DNA from: Larix kaempferi
Taxonomy: Eukaryota; Streptophyta; Pinopsida; Pinales; Pinaceae
Length of the DNA stretch: 64,000 nucleotides
NCBI GenBank assembly: GCA_027924585.1
Contig: BSBM01000361.1
Coordinates: forward strand, 40,068,501-40,132,500
Reading direction: 5' to 3'
This document shows, piece by piece, positions 37,096-46,939 of this stretch. The position numbers were made by a program, and so were the translations under genes. The notes under the pieces are model-generated. The model did no database searches. It was not told the DNA's origin and saw nothing but the letters and a program-made list of their open reading frames with translations. Numbering within the stretch: position 1 is the stretch's first letter; every line of letters begins with the position of its first letter.

Positions 37096-40000
37096 TGTAA
37101 CATACCCTTTTTGCTGAAAAACATTTTATGTTGGAAACATTATGTTAACTTTTATTGTAAAGTTTTATATTGGACAAGTTTCCAAGGATGACTGTAATTG
37201 AACACTATCTTATTATTTAATAAATTAAATAGGAGACAAACACCTAAGGGGACTGTTGAAAGAGTGTTTATTGACCCACTAGGTGGAATGGAATCTAAGG
37301 TAGAAGGAAATGGACAAGTGGCAGCATCATGATGCAACTAACTAGTTTTTGGTGTGGAACAACTCCCTTGAAATGTGGTCATAGTGCCCTGGAATGTGGG
37401 ACTGGAGATTGAGGCTCATTCATTCAAAACTAACCACTAAAGACCTAGGCAGTCTATATAAGAGCCATTGAATTATGAACTGAGGTTCATCACTTTTCCT
37501 GACGAAGAAGTTTACCTTGGGGTTTTGTTGTGCTTGCACCCAAGAGATTCGATGAGGGGATATGCTGAGTTTTTTATCATGGTGTAAGTCTGCCTATTAT
37601 ACTACTGAGTGCAAAAGTTACATTGCTGAGTGCATAAGGCATATTTTGAGTGCATAAGTTATACTACTGAGTGCAGAAGTTATATTACTGAGTGCCTTGC
37701 TTCTACACAGATTCCATCTACTTAGTGGTTCAGTAAGAAAGCTCGGGGGTCCAAAGGAAGTAAGTAGTTTTGGCTGCTTCTTCTGGAAAAGGTTGGGAGG
37801 AACAGGCCTCCTTGGGTGTTTGTCGACCATATCTTCATTTACAGGTTCTACTTGTCTTTTCTAATTCTAAGTAGTTAAAATTTCGATCTGCAATTATTGA
37901 ATTACTGTTTTCAAGGATATCAGTAAACAAATGCATTTATTTTAGTTTTTGTCCTAATTAGGATTCTGTATAGTAATGATTATGTAAGATGAATTGAATA
38001 AAATATTTCTCTGCATTTTTCTCCGTGCTAATGGTTCTGCATCGTACTCTAGTACAAAGAATAGATTAAGGTAGATAAATTGATAGGCAGATTTATAAAT
38101 GAATGAGAAGATCAATACTGTTGTATTTCATTAGTTTTTCTTAACATTAATATTTTGTATTAAATAATATAATTCTACGTCTTTCTTTTATCATTGCTTT
38201 CATCAGTCAATTGTTTAAGGTTCACTGTATCTTTATTTCACAATTTTTTATTGAAATAACAACTGCAAAATAATTATTTCCTAAGTACATAGTATTGTTA
38301 TTCAATACTACTAGCAAGTAAATATAATCTCATAAACAAACGGAACTCTTTCTATTACAAACAATGCATAATTATTTGGCACTAATCTTTATGCATAGTA
38401 TTCATTTTCTGTTATATTATTTATTTATTTAAACTACAGTTAATCCCATTCACATTCAGCATAGGATTAAAAACCCTAGCTTGTGGCTTCATCATTTTCC
38501 ATAGTTATCCCAATTATTAAAACAAAGAACTATTATGTTATCCAAAACAGAGTTTCGTTTAAAAAAACTCAAACATCATGACAGGTTCGTACCCTTCACT
38601 TATCAAACCCTAGAAATATGAGCGTTTATCTTTCAGATTTAGAATTTGGTTAAGCTTCAAACAGAACAAGAAATTGGTCATGATTTCGTTTCATAACTGA
38701 AAATAAAAACATTGGATTTTGGCTCACGGCCATCACAAAAATTGACAGGAAAGAATAACAAAGTGAAGCTTTCAATTCCATAAGCATAGTCTCGAAAATA
38801 CTTATCATAAACATTCTTTAAGACCAAATTTTAAGAGCATCTCGGCATCAACATGATACTACATTATCACATTTTAATTGAAAACCATAAACAGTAAAAC
38901 CATACGATTACCTTGCTATAGACATCTACTTTCAGAAGCTAAACATTTGTTATCATAACAGCAGAATATTTCGGAGAACCACACATTAGGGTTTGACCAT
39001 TTTAAGCACAGTGTTAAACTCTCAATTTTTGAAGTTTTCTTAAAATACAATAGTGGCAAAACGATAAACTTCAAATGCATACAAACTAGAGCCCTGCTCT
39101 TAAACCGAAACACAAACACGATAAAGTATGAAAACAAAGCTCTTGTATTATCAAAGACACAGTAGATTGCAAACGATAAGCTTCGTTTTCTTTACAAAAA
39201 ATAGAGAAACGCTCACAGTATCATCCACACAAACACAGGTTGAATGAAAAACACAATTCCTTTCATTTACCGACAAGAGTAGAAGGGTAGAAATCTCTCC
39301 TTAGTATTTTCTTTTACAGATTATACAATGGAAAACAAATACTACTGAAAACAATGACGAAAGGGTTGACAATTTTATCCTCCCCAAGCTACCAACAGCT
39401 TTCGACGAAGATCAATCCTCAGAGCCCAAGAAAACATGAAGTCGCATCAAAACACACATGAAGGCCCAATAGTCATCTAACCTGAGTAACAAGGTAACCA
39501 CCGAGGATTACCGGTCTATTTGCAGTTGCCAGTTATCAAAAACTATACTGGGAAGCCATCGACGAAGATGCCTGCCATTTGAACACGAGTGTGGTTAAAA
39601 CAAGTGTTTGACAAAAGTCATTACAGGTGAAATAAAAACAACTAGAACTCTCAAAATAGAATGGAAGACACAGGGTTCGAACGGAGAACCATTACCTTTA
39701 AAAACATTATCATCAGTGCAGAACGTGAAGACAATGCAAACTGTACCCATTACTCCATCATCGAATGGTAAGAAGAGTGGACAACAACTCTGAAAATTAT
39801 CACCTAACAGACAAGAAAAGCCAAGTATCGAACCAACTTCCACAAAGAATCTATCGCTCATTCTGGAACTTTGATTTACAAGATGTCACTATAAAACACC
39901 ATGAGAGTATCGAGTCTTAAGCTATCAATAGGTCACAGTTTCGAACCTTGGGCAATCCACAAACACCTACTAACGAAACCCTGAAGGCTCTCGGCCTGTC

Positions 40001-41416
40001 GGCCCCTCCTCAGAGCCACTACACCGAATGCCAAGGAAACAATAACTTCGTAGAACATAGTGGTGGTTAGGGTTAGATCACAAAACCCAAACCCTTGCTA
40101 GATCAATGGTGGAGATCACCGAAGGGTTTTCACATAAACCCAAGAAACAACCATATTAAAGACACCATCAATACCATAGCCTTCGAGGAGCATAGCTCAG
40201 TTAAACTTCGAACCAAAAAACTTACATCTCATCACGAGGTTTGAACCATCACCACACCATCACGTGCCTAGCACTACAACGATGTCCATGGAGACATTCC
40301 ACTGTCTCGGAAGTTGGGAGTATTAAATGCCAAGGGAAGCCAAGTGCCTGCCAGCACGAAACCTTCATAGGGTTAATGTCACCCATTCATATAATGTATC
40401 GATTGGTTGATAAAACGCACAACTCGGTTATGTAATAACACCTTGTGGTAAGTCAAGTTTGTATTAGTTTCTTGCTAGGAATTCAATATGTTAAAGGGTC
40501 ACACAAGGCACACACAAATTGTATATAGTCCTAGTTCATAGGATTATGTATAAGACTCTACATTTATATATTCCAATATAGTATAGAATTTGTATATAGT
40601 CTCTAGGCAAGAGATTGATCATGAATTTGTATATAGTTCCTAGGATAGCATTTGATTTTTAGTTTGCAAATAGTTCCTAGGCTAAAGTTTAAATCAAATC
40701 TTGTAGATAATTCTTAGGCTCTAGAGTATATAAAAGAATTGCATATAGATATTTCATTTTATTTGCACTTAGCCATCACATATAGACATTGGTTATTCTC
40801 ATAATTTGCATCAAATAGAAACTCACGATAACAATATATAGAGTTAAATTATGATATATTGATCCTATTCATTTGTTTGAACAAATTTATAAAAGGTTAG
40901 TACAGGGATTATGAATATTAAAACTGACATACTTCTGTTTTACAAACTAGGCTAAGTAAAGTTCTCACCAATAGCATTTTCGACATTATGTCTCTTAAAT
41001 CATTAAGACTTTGGACACAGAAACTGGTTAGAAATTCTTCGGTCACATGTCGTAAACACTAAAGCTCTTACCTATAATCTGCGAAAAATGATGATTCAAA
41101 TGCTTTAGCACAATGCTAAGTAAGCCTTGGGGTATCCATAGGACCCCTTCATCATCAAACAGAAGAACAATAGTTAACACATATAAACTTATATCATTGG
41201 ATCAACAATAAAAGAATTGTGAAAGTACAGTTGAGTGAGTTTAACATCGAAATGAAGATATTAATTATCTTGTCGCAAACATTACACTTTTGACCAACAC
41301 AGCATTTAGTACAGCAAGGCGACATTTAAACATTTATTATATTTTCGCACAGTTAGATTACGCATTAAAATCTATGTCGAAAAATTTTAAATTTTTGTAA
41401 ATTTCGGGATGTTACA
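37096..41416 (+). repeat. Chromovirus LTR 4 (4321 bp), shared by copies 3 and 4
   Basis: Begins TGTAACATACCC and ends GGGATGTTACA. It contains the same internal landmarks: the ~21-bp repeats near 37604, the antisense 88-codon frame at 39595-39861, the tRNA-like segment at 39902-39959 and TATA box B near 40727. It shares some variants with LTR 1 that LTRs 2 and 3 lack. Confidence 0.9.
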
Positions 41417-41560
41417 TGTGGTATCAAAGCGCGAGTTCACACTCTAGGCCTGAAATAAGCTCACGCGCGCAAACATAAAATAAAAATCAGAAAGTTAATG
41501 TTACTAACTTTTATTTTTAATTTTATTTTGTACAGAACGATTTGTTATTAATTTATAGGT

Positions 41561-42800
41561 ATGGACATACCGGAGGAATCAGCAGAGTACAGATCTCCTC
41601 GTAATGAGCATAATAATAATAATAATAATAATGAAGGAATATATGTTGAATTAAATAACCAATCTTTAGAACTTCTTCGTATTGTAAAAGATTTGTAATC
41701 TGAGATAAGAACTGTTAAAGAAGAAAATGAATTTGTTATGAAAGCACAGGAAGAGTTAAATCAGATTCTAATGGAGAAATACCATCACGAAGAAAGAGGA
41801 AGGAAATCAAAAGTAAATTCTGATTCTAGTACAATGTCCCACAAACATAAACACAAGAAAACAAATAATGGTAAAAGTATTAGTTACTCTTCATCTGAAT
41901 CTGATCATGACAGCAATGACAGTGATTGTTGTTCCAAGAAGAAGAAGTATAAGCATCATGAACAAATTATTGGAGAGTTTGAAAAGACTAAGCCACCAAC
42001 TTTTAATGGCAAAACTGAAAAGGGTGAGATAGTTGAAGCATGGCTGTCTGGAATGAAGAAGTACTTTAATATTTACGATTACTCTTCTCAGTTAAAAGCC
42101 AAGATGGCTATTTACAATCTAATCGTAAAGGCAGATATTTGGAGGCAGGATATTAAAAGAATTAAGAGCATAAATGAAAGAGACGTAACCTGGAATATGT
42201 TTAAAAAGTTATTTAAGAAAAAGTTCTTATCAAAACAGTACTATGAAGATAAGTCAAAAGAGTTTTACGATTTAAAATTGGGTACTATGAACATGAAGCA
42301 GTTGTGCAGCAAGTCCTAGCTTGTTGAGATATGTACCTTACATGGTCGAAGACTAACCTAAGGTGCAAAGGTTTCTAAGTTGTCTACCTTTCAACATAAA
42401 AGACAGGATTGAGTATGATAACCCTTCCACTCTGGAAGAGGCTATGAGGAAAGCAAATTTCTGTTTTGATCAAAATAGAAAAAAAAAGGAACAACTGGTT
42501 GGAAAAATAATAATTCTAATAATTTTGAGAATAGAAAGAAGAGCTTTAATCATAATTCTGGAAGTTTTAAGAAAAATTTTAAGAACAAAAATTTTCCAAG
42601 TAATAATAACTACAGAAGTAATACACCATAGAATTTTACTGCTGCAAGAAATGTACCTAATAACAATAACAGCACCAGGTTTGTTGAACCAAAAGGACCT
42701 TTGAAGTGTTTTGATTGCGGTGGACCACATAAGAAAGCAGATTGCCCACGCAACAAAAGGACAGTCAACAATATTCATAGCATACAAGCGGAGCCAACAG
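41561..42800 (+). pseudogene. gag: Chromovirus gag, copy 4
   Basis: Same domain order as copy 3. A stop at about 41696 cuts the coiled-coil part. The frame is open for 193 codons from 41738, until a 2-nt loss at 42312 shifts it. Another shift lies in the A-run near 42478. The knuckle (CFDCGGPHKKADC, about 42709-42747) is intact and its frame runs on through HSIQ to the fusion with pol. Confidence 0.82.
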
Positions 42801-43566
42801 TTGGTGATGTGGCAAGAGAAATGCCAAGGATAAATGTAGCGCTAGAAAATCGCAAACAGACCATCAAATGTCCATGGTCGAAATCAAAGGTTACTACAGA
42901 AAGTTTATTGAAGGGTTCTCACGAGTTGCAAATCCCATCACTTCTTTGCAGAAGAAAGGGAAGAAATTTGTATTGGATCAAAAGTGTCAAGAAAGCTTTA
43001 ATAAGTTAAAAGAATTATTAACCACTGCACCAATTTTAAAAATTGTTGATCCTAACAAAGACCTCGTTGTGTGCATTGATGTGTGCAACGTTGGACTTGG
43101 TGGGGTCTTAACTCAAGAAGGTCATGTTATTTCTTTTGAGTCTACAAAATTAAAAATTCATGAAAAAAATTATGCAACTTACGATCTTGAGTTGGCAGCC
43201 GTGATACATGCACTAAAAATGTGGCGCCATCACTTGATTGGAATAAAATTCATATTAATGACAGATAATAAGGATTTAAAGTATTTGTTGGATCAAACAA
43301 ATCTTAACGCAAGGCAAGCTAGATGTCTAGATTTCATTAGCAAGTATGTTTTCTTGATTCAACACATTAAGGGAAAAGAAAACAAAGTTGCTCATGCATT
43401 AAGCAGAAATCTCAGATTAAGCTTTATGGCAGTAATCGGCACGTTTAAGACAGATTTGGAAAATCAAATTGAAGAAGGAATTAAACAAGATGAAAATTAT
43501 AAAAAAATGCTTGATAAAGTTGTTGAAAATGTATCTGAAAATTTAATAACAGATTTCAGCATTAAT

Positions 43567-43587
43567 AAAAAAGGTCTTAATGACTTA
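43567..43587 (+). repeat. Left target-site duplication of the LINE-like insertion
   Basis: AAAAAAGGTCTTAATGACTT followed by A matches 45251-45271. The unambiguous part, GGTCTTAATGACTTA, is 15 bp; the A-run cannot be told from the poly(A) tail at the right end. Confidence 0.9.
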
Positions 43588-43627
43588 AATGAAGACAGAA
43601 TGAGAGCTCGCGTCCTGGCGAATCTCT

Positions 43628-43653
43628 GCGGCTAGGGCTTAAACCCTAGCCGC
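43628..43653 (+). repeat. Perfect 10-bp inverted repeat in the 5' leader of the LINE-like insertion
   Basis: GCGGCTAGGG and CCCTAGCCGC flank a 6-base loop, CTTAAA. In RNA this would be a stable hairpin about 125 bases before the probable ORF1 start. Confidence 0.85.
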
Positions 43654-43776
43654 CTCTGGTTTACGATTTCGTTTGCAGGGTCGAACAGGGACGCGGATCG
43701 GCCGTCACCCACGCTTGCAGGGCCAGAACCTGCGTTTTTGCTCGCCGTCTCATTGCAGGTGGTCGCCGCCTCCAGG

Positions 43777-45009
43777 ATGGCCCCAGACAGGTTTGCAGAG
43801 ATGGATAATGAAACTTTGGAAGCTTTCACAGCTTTAATCCGTTCGGCAGGACCTAAAGCCAAGCCTTCTCTCTCGTCTAAGTTTGTTAAGAAGATGGAGG
43901 AGATCCCCTCTCTGGAACTTTCTCCAGAAGAGCCATGCAATCTCGCCCTCCTACTAGCAGAAAAAGCCCTCATCGGAAAGTTCACGGGGTTATGGCCTAG
44001 CCCCAAATCGGTGGAGGCTTGGATGGAAGAACGTTGGAAATCGCTGATACATGGAAACGTTTCTCTATGTGCAGTAGGCAGGGGCTTTTTTGTTTTCAGC
44101 TTCTCTAGCAAAGTGGATCGAGATCTAGTCTTCAGATCTGGTCCCTATTTCATGGGACCGAGGGGGCTGTTCTTAGCCCCCTGGACTCTTGATTTTAATC
44201 CCGGAGCTGAGATCACTGCAGCCCCTGTTTGGGTTAGGCTGCCTCATCTCCCCCTGCATCTATGGGGGAAAAGTTCTCTGAAGGACATTGGAAATAAGCT
44301 TGGGCGTTTCCTGGACAGTGTGGAGCCGAAAGGGGATCAATTTACTTGTGCTCGAGTTTGTGTTGAGGTTAACCTCGAGAAAGGACTCCCGGAAGCCATT
44401 CAGCTCTCCCTGGGGGAATGGAGCCATATCCAAGAACTGGACTACGAGCAGATCCCTTTTAAGTGCCTTCGGTGCCATACTTATGGTCACTTCGCAAAAT
44501 GCTGCCCCAAAGCCTCAGAAGTGGCAGAACCAGCTAAAGGAGATGATTTTCAGCCAGTAACTAACCGGCGAAGGCAGCCAAGGAGAAAGGAATCACTAGC
44601 CCAGGGTCCGAAGGTCACTCCTTCAGCGGAGGCAACTCTTGAAAATAAAAACAGCTTTGAAGCACTGCAAGAAGAAGAATCCCTAGACCCTAAAGCAACA
44701 ACAGTTATGGAAGACCCTCCGGTAGACGAAAGACTTCCGGACCCTGCCCTACCTGGCTCAGTGGATGCGAAGGAAGCCAAGGCTTCAGATCCTGAACCAC
44801 CTGCCCCTGCAGATCCGGCTGTTTCAGTCCCCTCCAGCGGCTCTGTGGGAATTACTGAACCTGAAGACAACTTAGTCCCGTCTCCACCCCTTACCAGAGG
44901 ACGAAGGACCAACAAGGCACGCAGAGAAAAGGAGACGGCTTCCAACATCTCTTTTGGATCTCAGAAAAAGATGGATCCCTACTTTAAGGGGCAAATCTCA
45001 CCCCCCTGA
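43777..45009 (+). CDS. LINE ORF1-like protein, DUF4283 plus CCHC zinc knuckle
   Basis: An intact frame of 410 codons from ATG at 43777, chosen because its context AGGATGG is favourable; an in-frame ATG at 43738 would add 13 residues. The DUF4283 domain spans about residues 40-185 (GFFVFSFSSKVDRDLVF, then LAPWTLDF). The knuckle CLRCHTYGHFAKC is CX2CX4HX4C at about residues 225-237. The remainder is an acidic, Pro/Ser-rich tail with basic patches (RRRQPRRKE). This order is typical of ORF1 in plant L1-type LINEs, an RNA-binding chaperone-like protein that acts in the element's RNP. No stop or frameshift is seen. GC content differs strongly from the flanking AT-rich chromovirus. Confidence 0.85.
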   Translation: MAPDRFAEMDNETLEAFTALIRSAGPKAKPSLSSKFVKKMEEIPSLELSPEEPCNLALLLAEKALIGKFTGLWPSPKSVEAWMEERWKSLIHGNVSLCAVGRGFFVFSFSSKVDRDLVFRSGPYFMGPRGLFLAPWTLDFNPGAEITAAPVWVRLPHLPLHLWGKSSLKDIGNKLGRFLDSVEPKGDQFTCARVCVEVNLEKGLPEAIQLSLGEWSHIQELDYEQIPFKCLRCHTYGHFAKCCPKASEVAEPAKGDDFQPVTNRRRQPRRKESLAQGPKVTPSAEATLENKNSFEALQEEESLDPKATTVMEDPPVDERLPDPALPGSVDAKEAKASDPEPPAPADPAVSVPSSGSVGITEPEDNLVPSPPLTRGRRTNKARREKETASNISFGSQKKMDPYFKGQISPP

Positions 45010-45250
45010 GTCTAAATGCTTTGCTTTTGTCTTCTACTTTGCTCACAGTTTGTGAGAATTTACCCTTGTAAGCTCCTTTTGTCAGTATCTCGAATTAGCT
45101 CAAGAATCAGATGGGATTTGTCTCCCAAGACTTTTACAAGAAGGTTGGCAGCACTGTTAGAGGTCACCAACCTTCTTCCGATTTGTAACTTTTTGGTTCT
45201 GGCTTCCCAGAATGCAGATTAATACAACATAACCGTTCTTGTCAAAAAAA

Positions 45251-45271
45251 AAAAAAGGTCTTAATGACTTA
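45251..45271 (+). repeat. Right target-site duplication of the LINE-like insertion
   Basis: Second copy of the target, directly after the poly(A) tail. The chromovirus pol sequence resumes through it. Confidence 0.9.
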
Positions 45272-45539
45272 TAAAAACAGAATTTATGTACCAAACGTGC
45301 AAAGGTTAAGCTGTTAATTTTGGATGAATTTCATAAGAGTCCTTATTCAGGACATCCAAGTTATTAGAAAATGATAACTATGTTAAGGAAGGATTATTTT
45401 TGGCCCAGCATGAAGAATGAAGTGGCTGAATACATAGCCAGATGTTTTGAATGTCAGACCATTAAGGCTGAACATCAACATCCAACTGGACTATTACAAC
45501 CATTACCAATTCCATAATGGAAATGCGAGATTATAAGTG

Positions 45540-46440
45540 TATATATATAGAGAGAGAGAGAAAGAGAGGCGGTCAGTGGTTTAAATAGAGAAAATATATT
45601 AGGGGATTAGAGAGAAAGAGGAGGTGGCTAGTGGTAAAAGTAGTTGAGAGACCAACATGAAGAGACAGAGTGGGTGGTTAGGGGTAATGGGGGATTAGGG
45701 GAGGAGGGATATAGAGAAAGTGAGAGGGATGGAAAGATAGTTAGTGGTAGGGGGGAGAGAGAAAGAGAGAGTGGGTTGGGGGTTTGGGGAAGGAGATATT
45801 AGAGAGATATTATGGGTTGGGGTTTTAGAGAGAGAGAGAGAGATTGGGGGGTGATGGTTATTGGTAAGACTATGTGAGAGATTGAAAGAGAGAGAGTGAG
45901 TGGGTGGCCAAGCTTAGGGGGGAGTAAGGGGGGGAGGCATATAGTGAGTAGGTGGTGAAGGGTAGGTGGAAAAGGGATATATATATATATAGAGAGAGAG
46001 AGAGGGTGGTTAGTGGTGTGGGTGAGAGAGAGATACAGTGGGGGGTAGGGGGGTAGGAGGGTGATGAATATGGGGTTAGACAGAGAGAGAGAGAGGGGTT
46101 AGTGGTAGGGGGAGGGGAATTAGGAGGAAGAGGGGGGTGATTTAGAGATATAGGGCACGTAGGGTGATGGGTCAGGGGGACAAAGAGATAGATATGCAAG
46201 GGGAAGAGGAGAGAGGGAGGGTTAGAGAAATAGAGAAAGGAGGGGGTTATAGATTATGGTAATAGAGATATCAAGGTCTTTGGATTTATGGTATATGTTT
46301 TCAATCGGGGGCTTATGCTTTATCGTAAGAGGATAGATGGGGGGTTGAGAGAGAGAGGGAGGTGGGGTTATAAAGAGGGAGTGGGCATGGGATTATATTC
46401 AGAAAGGGAGATATAGCTAGAAAGAGGGATAAACAAATAT
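45540..46440. repeat. GA/GGT-rich simple-repeat tract right of the array
   Basis: Begins TATATATATAGAGAGAGAGA exactly where the chromovirus ends, and continues with GA runs and G-rich words such as GGGGGTTAGTGGTAGGGG. It is similar in kind to 11860-13619 on the other side of the array. No gene is seen. Confidence 0.82.
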
Positions 46441-46443
46441 ATA

Positions 46444-46556
46444 ATATTAGTGTGCATGCACTAATAGTGTGTGCACACTATTAGTGCATGCGCGTTATTA
46501 GTGCGTGCATGCTTACAGTGCGCACATGTTACTAATGTGCGCAAGTTGAAAAATTT
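46444..46556. repeat. Alternating purine-pyrimidine palindromic stretch
   Basis: Overlapping near-palindromes built on TTAGTGTGCATGCACTAA and AGTGTGTGCACACT. The TG/CA/GC alternation is of the type that can adopt Z-DNA or cruciform structure. No coding sequence is seen. Confidence 0.7.
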
Positions 46557-46939
46557 AATTCTTTTTTGGCACGCTTGCCTTTTCCCATATCATGTGTAAT
46601 GACTTTGTAGGTTTGGTTCTAGGTTCGGATTGCCAAACCTTGTGCATTGGACTGTATTATAGAAAAACAAATCATGTTCTGTAACTTCATGTTATTCAAC
46701 TTTGAATTTGTATATGCTCCACTACTGATGAAATTGCACACACTTATAGAAATCTCTGTGCAGATTCCAAATATCTATTCTTTGAATAAATTTGTAAGTA
46801 TTTTCTATTTTTTATTCATTTTTGTTTGCAATGATGTCATATTTACATAAAACATAGGTATTGTATTTCATCTATAACTTTTGATTGATTCAGCTATAAC
46901 TATCGCATCATAAGTGGGTATCATTTCCTTGCACCAACC
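46557..46939. other. AT-rich intergenic DNA, nothing recognised
   Basis: No coding similarity, RNA gene or repeat that I can support. Confidence 0.6.

Larger units (their letters stand above)
43588..45250 (+). mobile_element. LINE-derived insertion carrying only ORF1 (half-LINE)
   Basis: The insertion has a poly(A) tail and long target duplications, so it was made by target-primed reverse transcription. The target preceding it is AT-rich with an A-run, as L1-type endonucleases prefer. It is much richer in GC than its host. It contains a 5' leader, one complete ORF1 and about 230 bases of 3' untranslated sequence; there is no endonuclease or reverse transcriptase. The clean TSD and intact ORF suggest recent arrival. 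It might also be a retrocopy of a spliced host mRNA that encodes a LINE-like ORF1. Confidence 0.8.
13620..45539 (+). mobile_element. Tandem array of one Tekay/Del-like chromovirus sharing LTRs (four LTRs, four internal regions)
   Basis: LTRs start at 13620, 21526, 29301 and 37096, giving periods of 7906, 7775 and 7795 bases. Each LTR but the first follows a polypurine tract, and each is followed by TG and an iMet primer site. No second LTR copy or outside DNA lies between neighbouring units, so adjacent elements share one LTR. The last internal region stops at about 45539 inside integrase. Integrase type, the chromodomain-like tail and the iMet primer place it in the chromovirus group, most like Tekay/Del. 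All internal regions lack protease and the RT core, so the family here is non-autonomous. Likely origin is unequal recombination or repeated template switching. Confidence 0.88.
42868..45539 (+). pseudogene. pol: Chromovirus pol remnant, copy 4, split by a LINE-like insertion and truncated
   Basis: The protease/RT-connector fusion at about 42877-42892 matches the other copies. RNase H here keeps the base at about 43272 lost in copies 1-3, so the frame from 42868 is open for about 240 element codons, through KYLLDQTNLNAR and the start of the integrase zinc region. The insertion at 43588-45250 splits it. The element resumes at 45251 with the duplicated target and runs on, with small defects, through CFECQTIKAEH to about 45539. 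There it stops before the first catalytic Asp and a TA/GA tract begins. This copy is the best candidate for the ancestral pol sequence in the array. Confidence 0.82.

Noticed and set aside
45016-45222. 68-codon frame after ORF1 as a start of LINE ORF2
   Set aside because: It has no endonuclease motifs, and the poly(A) tail follows within 30 bases; it is 3' untranslated sequence.
13620-45539. CRISPR-like or satellite array as an explanation for the regular repeats
   Set aside because: The units contain LTRs, primer sites, gag and pol, and the setting is a plant nuclear genome.
45870-46199. Minus-strand 109-codon Pro/Ser/Leu-rich frame
   Set aside because: It lies wholly in a GA/G-rich simple repeat whose complement gives Ser/Pro/Leu codons in any frame.
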